NCBI GenBank assembly: GCA_947483075.1
Contig: CANKLE010000002.1
Location: 124,001-188,000, forward strand
Direction: 5' to 3'
Length of the DNA stretch: 64,000 nucleotides
Source: Flavobacteriaceae bacterium
Lineage (GTDB): Bacteria > Bacteroidota > Bacteroidia > Flavobacteriales > Flavobacteriaceae
The translations under genes and the position numbers were made by a program. The stretch's first letter is position 1; each line of letters begins with the position of its first letter. A model generated the notes under the pieces. The model did not search any database. It was not told the DNA's origin and worked only from the letters and a program-made list of their open reading frames with translations. Below, in pieces: positions 60,839 to 64,000 of this stretch.

Positions 60839-61012
60839 TTAGAAAATGTATTGGAATGAATTATATCGTAAAGCACTGAATATAAAGGACTAATGATCTA
60901 AATTCAAACTAAAATTAGTAATTAATTTAAAATTTCGGCTAAAATAATAAATTAGAAGTTGTATTGATGCGGTTGGGGTGAAAATGTTGATAATTAGCTG
61001 TTAGCTTTTAGC

Positions 61013-61061
61013 CACGAATGCACGAATGGATAAAGTCGAAAGTCATAAAGTCGTAAAGTCG
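61013..61061. repeat. Short direct repeats: CACGAATG x2 (61013-61028), TAAAGTCG x3 (61031, 61046, 61054)
   Basis: Read directly. Confidence 0.85.
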
Positions 61062-61097
61062 AATGTCACATGGATAATAAAGCAATTTTGTTTTCTA

Positions 61098-61140
61098 ACC
61101 TCAAACTTAACCTTTAAACCCTAAACCCTAAACTCTAACC
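61098..61140. repeat. Heptamer array (ACCTCAA ... ACCCTAA ACCCTAA ACTCTAA)
   Basis: Seven-nt periodicity, with one interrupted section. Confidence 0.8.
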
Positions 61141-61186
61141 AAAAACACAAACAGACAAAAAAACAAGAGCCTGTCCTTAGAACGCA

Positions 61187-61237
61187 ACCTAAAACCTACC
61201 ACCCAATACCTACCACCCAATACTGACAACCGACAAC
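61187..61237. repeat. Heptamer array: ACCTAAA ACCTACC ACCCAAT ACCTACC ACCCAAT ACTGACA ACCGACA AC
   Basis: Seven consecutive in-register heptamers, each starting AC[CT]; contains a perfect 14-nt tandem duplication. Confidence 0.88.
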
Positions 61238-61256
61238 AAAATAAACACACCCCCAG

Positions 61257-61272
61257 CCCCTCTCAAGAGGGG
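61257..61272. repeat. Perfect hairpin CCCCTC-TCAA-GAGGGG
   Basis: Direct reading; no T run, so not called a terminator. Confidence 0.7.
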
Positions 61273-61308
61273 AGTATTTGAAGTATACTAAGAACTAATT
61301 CGATTAAC

Positions 61309-61349
61309 GATTTTTGATTGGTAATTTTTGATTTTTGATTTTTGATTTC
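61309..61349. repeat. Heptamer array ATTTTTG (3 perfect units plus degenerate copies)
   Basis: Direct reading. Confidence 0.85.
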
Positions 61350-61366
61350 AAAAGTTTACTAAGAAC

Positions 61367-61400
61367 GTCATTGCGAGGAGGTACGACGAAGCAATCATAT
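61367..61400. repeat. Dispersed-repeat-like element GTCATTGCGAGGAGGTACGACGAAGCAATC
   Basis: Matches from memory the GTCATTGCGAG...GAAGCAATC interspersed repeat seen in many bacterial genomes. Confidence 0.65.
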
Positions 61401-61490
61401 TTCGCAACACAGATTTTTATAATTCGAGAAATAATTAAAATTTTTCAGATTGTTTGGATTTCTTTAATCTGTGTTCCAAAAATCTTTGCG

Positions 61491-61549
61491 TCCCGAGACC
61501 TCGGGATTGCGTCTTTGCGAGAGAAAAATACCGCATAATTGTTTCTCGC
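61491..61549. repeat. Palindrome TCCCGAG-AC-CTCGGGA (61491-61506) followed by inverted pair GCGAGAgaAA / TTTCTCGC
   Basis: Direct reading; embedded in TTTGCGTC-rich repeat-like DNA. Confidence 0.7.
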
Positions 61550-61645
61550 CAAGGCGCCAAGCCACAAAGAAAAAACAAACTGAATTGCAGTTGCAGTAAA
61601 TAGTTGTAAACTTGTGTTGTATTTTTTAATTAAAATTTTAAAGAA

Positions 61646-62374
61646 ATGAAAAATAGATTTCTACAATTTTGCATATCCATTTTGGTGGTTTTATTTTTTG
61701 GTTGCTCCACGAGTTCAGATGGTAATGGGAATTCTACAACTGATGTTGATGGAAATGTTTACCAATATGTAACCATCTGCAGTCAAACATGGCTACAAAG
61801 TAACTTGAACGTTTCCAAATACAGTGATGGTACACCCATTACTCAAGTAACAAGTCCAACAGATTGGGAGAACCTAACCACTGGAGCTTGGTGTTACTAT
61901 GAAAACAATACAGCGAACGGCCCCGTTTATGGCAAGTTGTACAATTGGTATGCTGTAGCTGGTATTTACGATGTGGCATCACTAGGCAATTCAGCATTGC
62001 GCAAAAAACTGGCTCCCATGGGTTGGCATGTTCCGAGTGATGGGGAATGGACACAACTCACAGATTGTTTAGGAGGCGAAAGTGTAGCAGGTGGCAAAAT
62101 GAAGGCAACAGGAACCATCCAAGCAGGTAATGGACTATGGCAAGACCCAAACACAGCTGCCACTAATGAATCAGGATTTACAGGACTTCCGGGAGGTTAT
62201 CGCAGCGGCATTGGGATGTTCAACTACGTTAGCAACGACGGCAACTGGTGGAGTTCGTCAGAGAACTCTACTACAAATGCCTGGGTCCATGGCCTGGGTC
62301 ACTATGATAGTTATGCGTACAGAGGCAACAGCAATAAGGACTACGGTTTTTCAGTAAGATGCGTTAGAGATTAG
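61646..62374 (+). CDS. FISUMP (Fibrobacter succinogenes major paralogous) domain lipoprotein
   Basis: Lipobox LFFGCSTSS; TWLQSNLNV, YGKLYNWYAV, PMGWHVPSDGEWTQL, WWSSSEN, GFSVRCVRD. Confidence 0.9.
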   Translation: MKNRFLQFCISILVVLFFGCSTSSDGNGNSTTDVDGNVYQYVTICSQTWLQSNLNVSKYSDGTPITQVTSPTDWENLTTGAWCYYENNTANGPVYGKLYNWYAVAGIYDVASLGNSALRKKLAPMGWHVPSDGEWTQLTDCLGGESVAGGKMKATGTIQAGNGLWQDPNTAATNESGFTGLPGGYRSGIGMFNYVSNDGNWWSSSENSTTNAWVHGLGHYDSYAYRGNSNKDYGFSVRCVRD

Positions 62375-62383
62375 TTTTGAAAA

Positions 62384-62860
62384 ATGCAAAAAACATTAAA
62401 TAAAAAGAATTACTACAAGCTTTACAGTTATCGATTTGCTTTTTCGCAAATGAATAAAGCAATAGACGGAAAATTCTATCTTGAAGCTATCACCATTCAG
62501 GAAAGCATAATTACCGATAGAATATTGAATTTTGTAATTAATAAGAATATTAAAATTATCAAGGAAGATGAACTATATAGGACATTAGTAAACTTAAACA
62601 AGTTAATAGAATACTCTAAAAGCTATTTTGATGATGAAAATTTATATGATGATTTGAATAATTTTAGAAAAGATAGAAATAAATGCATACATGCAATTGT
62701 AAAATCATATCCCGGCAATCCAACAATAAAAGTCAATGATTTTCAGAAATTGGCTAAAGAAACAAGTTTAAATGGAAGAATATTAACCAGAAAGGTTGAT
62801 GCTTGGCATAGGAGAATGAAGAAAAAATCTTTAGTTAATGCAATTGATTTAGTTTTATAG
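62384..62860 (+). CDS. Hypothetical AT-rich helical protein with HEPN-like RNxxxH motif
   Basis: 158 aa; FYLEAITIQESIITDRIL and FRKDRNKCIHAIVKSY. Confidence 0.65.
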   Translation: MQKTLNKKNYYKLYSYRFAFSQMNKAIDGKFYLEAITIQESIITDRILNFVINKNIKIIKEDELYRTLVNLNKLIEYSKSYFDDENLYDDLNNFRKDRNKCIHAIVKSYPGNPTIKVNDFQKLAKETSLNGRILTRKVDAWHRRMKKKSLVNAIDLVL

Positions 62861-62877
62861 CAAAGCGGAAATTCTTC

Positions 62878-62907
62878 ACCTGAAACTTGAAACCTAAAAC
62901 CCGAAAC
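62878..62907. repeat. Heptamer array ACCTGAA ACTTGAA ACCTAAA ACCCGAA AC
   Basis: Four in-register units between two co-directional genes. Confidence 0.88.
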
Positions 62908-62939
62908 AATTATCTTTACCCCACAAAAAACCATCTCCC

Positions 62940-63428
62940 ATGAAAAAATATATTATTCTAGCCGGCCTTTGTTTAGCCTTTGTAAGTTGTAAAAAAGAAG
63001 CTGTAGCCCCTGTGGCTCCAGAAGTAAAATACGTGTCGTTTGGCGATTCGATATCCCAAGATGGCGCGATATCCAAAGCCGATATGTTTGCCAAATACCA
63101 AACTTTAAAAGAAGGCGATACCCTGCAAGTAGCGTTTACTTCGAAGATCAATGACGTATGTCAGAAAAAAGGCTGTTGGATGAACTTGGCCTTGACCGAC
63201 AAAGAAGCGGCTTTTGTGAAATTTAAAGATTACGGGTTTTTCATGCCGTTGAACTCAAAAGGAGCCGAAGTAATTGTACACGGAAAAGCTTTTGTGAGCG
63301 TAGAATCTATCGAAGAATTAAAGCATTATGCCAAAGATGCCGGCAAGTCACAAGCGGCCATTGACAGCATTGTGGCGCCAGAAGTGACCTATTCATTTGA
63401 GGCCAATGGCGTATTACTGAAACAATAA
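62940..63428 (+). CDS. DUF4920-type lipoprotein
   Basis: Lipobox LAFVSCKKE; KINDVCQKKGCWMNL. Confidence 0.85.
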   Translation: MKKYIILAGLCLAFVSCKKEAVAPVAPEVKYVSFGDSISQDGAISKADMFAKYQTLKEGDTLQVAFTSKINDVCQKKGCWMNLALTDKEAAFVKFKDYGFFMPLNSKGAEVIVHGKAFVSVESIEELKHYAKDAGKSQAAIDSIVAPEVTYSFEANGVLLKQ

Positions 63429-63865
63429 TGAAATACGCCGTACTAGTTGCCTTGATGTTGTTGCTGGGTTGCACAAAAAAAGAAACAAAACCCAAAGAAG
63501 CTTGTGCAAATTCGCCGGCTAAAACGCTCAAAATGTACAAGATGTCCGAAATGTCGGCCTTGATGGAGCAGATGTATGCCGAAAACCAACAGCTCAAATT
63601 GCGCATCCAAAAAGGCGAGAAAATTGGCGCTTTTCCCAATCATTTCTTGAAAATTCACCAAGCGGTGATGACCGACAGCACTGAGAATGATGCGTTTTTT
63701 AAAGAACAAGCCCACAACTTCATTTCTGCCCAAGAACAAATTTACCATGACCCCAAAAACGCCGAAGCCCATTTTAATGCAGGCGTAGATGCCTGTATAC
63801 AATGTCACCAGGTGAAATGTGCAGGCCCGATTGCCCGAATCAAAAAATTATACATCAAACCCTAA
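63428..63865 (+). CDS. CXXCH lipoprotein, possible cytochrome c-prime-like protein
   Basis: Lipobox LLLGCTKKE; helical body; C-terminal FNAGVDACIQCHQVKCAGPIARIKKLY. Confidence 0.75.
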   Translation: MKYAVLVALMLLLGCTKKETKPKEACANSPAKTLKMYKMSEMSALMEQMYAENQQLKLRIQKGEKIGAFPNHFLKIHQAVMTDSTENDAFFKEQAHNFISAQEQIYHDPKNAEAHFNAGVDACIQCHQVKCAGPIARIKKLYIKP

Positions 63866-64000
63866 ATGAAACGGGTAGTGGTGCACACCGCCGATGGATC
63901 TACTTCGATCCATTTGCCCGATTGGAACGAAAGTTACCATTCCAAACACGGCGCCATTCAGGAAGCCCAGCATGTATTCATTAAAAATGGATTGGATTTA
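63866..64000 (+). CDS. mnmD: MnmD-type tRNA methyltransferase, N-terminal part (truncated by window edge)
   Basis: MKRVVVHTADGSTSIHLPDWNESYHSKHGAIQEAQHVFIKNGLDL. Confidence 0.8.
   Translation, partial: MKRVVVHTADGSTSIHLPDWNESYHSKHGAIQEAQHVFIKNGLDL

Noticed and set aside
61118-61139. Telomere-like CCCTAAA repeats
   Set aside because: Only two perfect units in a chromosomal intergenic region; better explained as members of the bacterial heptamer family.
61257-61272. CCCCTC-TCAA-GAGGGG as a terminator
   Set aside because: No following T run and not directly downstream of a gene end; treated as a repeat-associated hairpin.
61335-61538. 67-aa ORF (MIFDFKSLLRTSLRGGTTKQSYFAT...)
   Set aside because: Translation of the dispersed repeat and palindrome region; SLRGGTTKQS is typical of spurious calls from this repeat.
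62743-62934. 63-aa minus-strand ORF containing GFRFQVSG
   Set aside because: It is the translated heptamer array plus antisense of a real gene; not a CDS.
63802-63984. 60-aa ORF overlapping the CXXCH lipoprotein and mnmD
   Set aside because: Out of frame with two well-supported genes.

Overview
A 64 kb chromosomal segment from a Flavobacterium-like member of the Bacteroidota, AT-rich and densely coding. Nearly all of it is ordinary housekeeping or conserved Bacteroidota content. It includes the end of a beta-glucan degradation cluster (GH16/GH3/GH16), two ECF-type sigma factors, nth, bcp, a pseudo-dihydroorotase operon, serC/serA with a LuxC-type acyl-CoA reductase and ferredoxin, ychF, and a FIST sensor plus hybrid histidine kinase. 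It also contains parE/parC, murQ, rlmD, rocD, lpdA, two PAP2 phosphatases, truA, rho, a secreted endonuclease I, kup and ilvE. I recognised no rRNA, tRNA, CRISPR, IS element or prophage. Points worth a second look: (i) arrays of in-register heptamers (ACYYNAA type) confined to intergenic DNA, two of them facing each other as an inverted pair; (ii) a repeat-mosaic intergenic region (60.84-61.65 kb) beside an AT-rich orphan gene with a HEPN-like RNxxxH motif; (iii) a ParC acidic tail ending in a sliding-clamp-like QITLF; (iv) an endonuclease III lacking three of the four Fe-S cysteines; (v) a dihydroorotase homologue lacking its metal-binding HxH; (vi) a pentapeptide-repeat protein near the topoisomerase IV genes; (vii) a CXXCH lipoprotein resembling cytochrome c-prime. 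All functional statements come from reading the sequence and recalling families; no searches were run.
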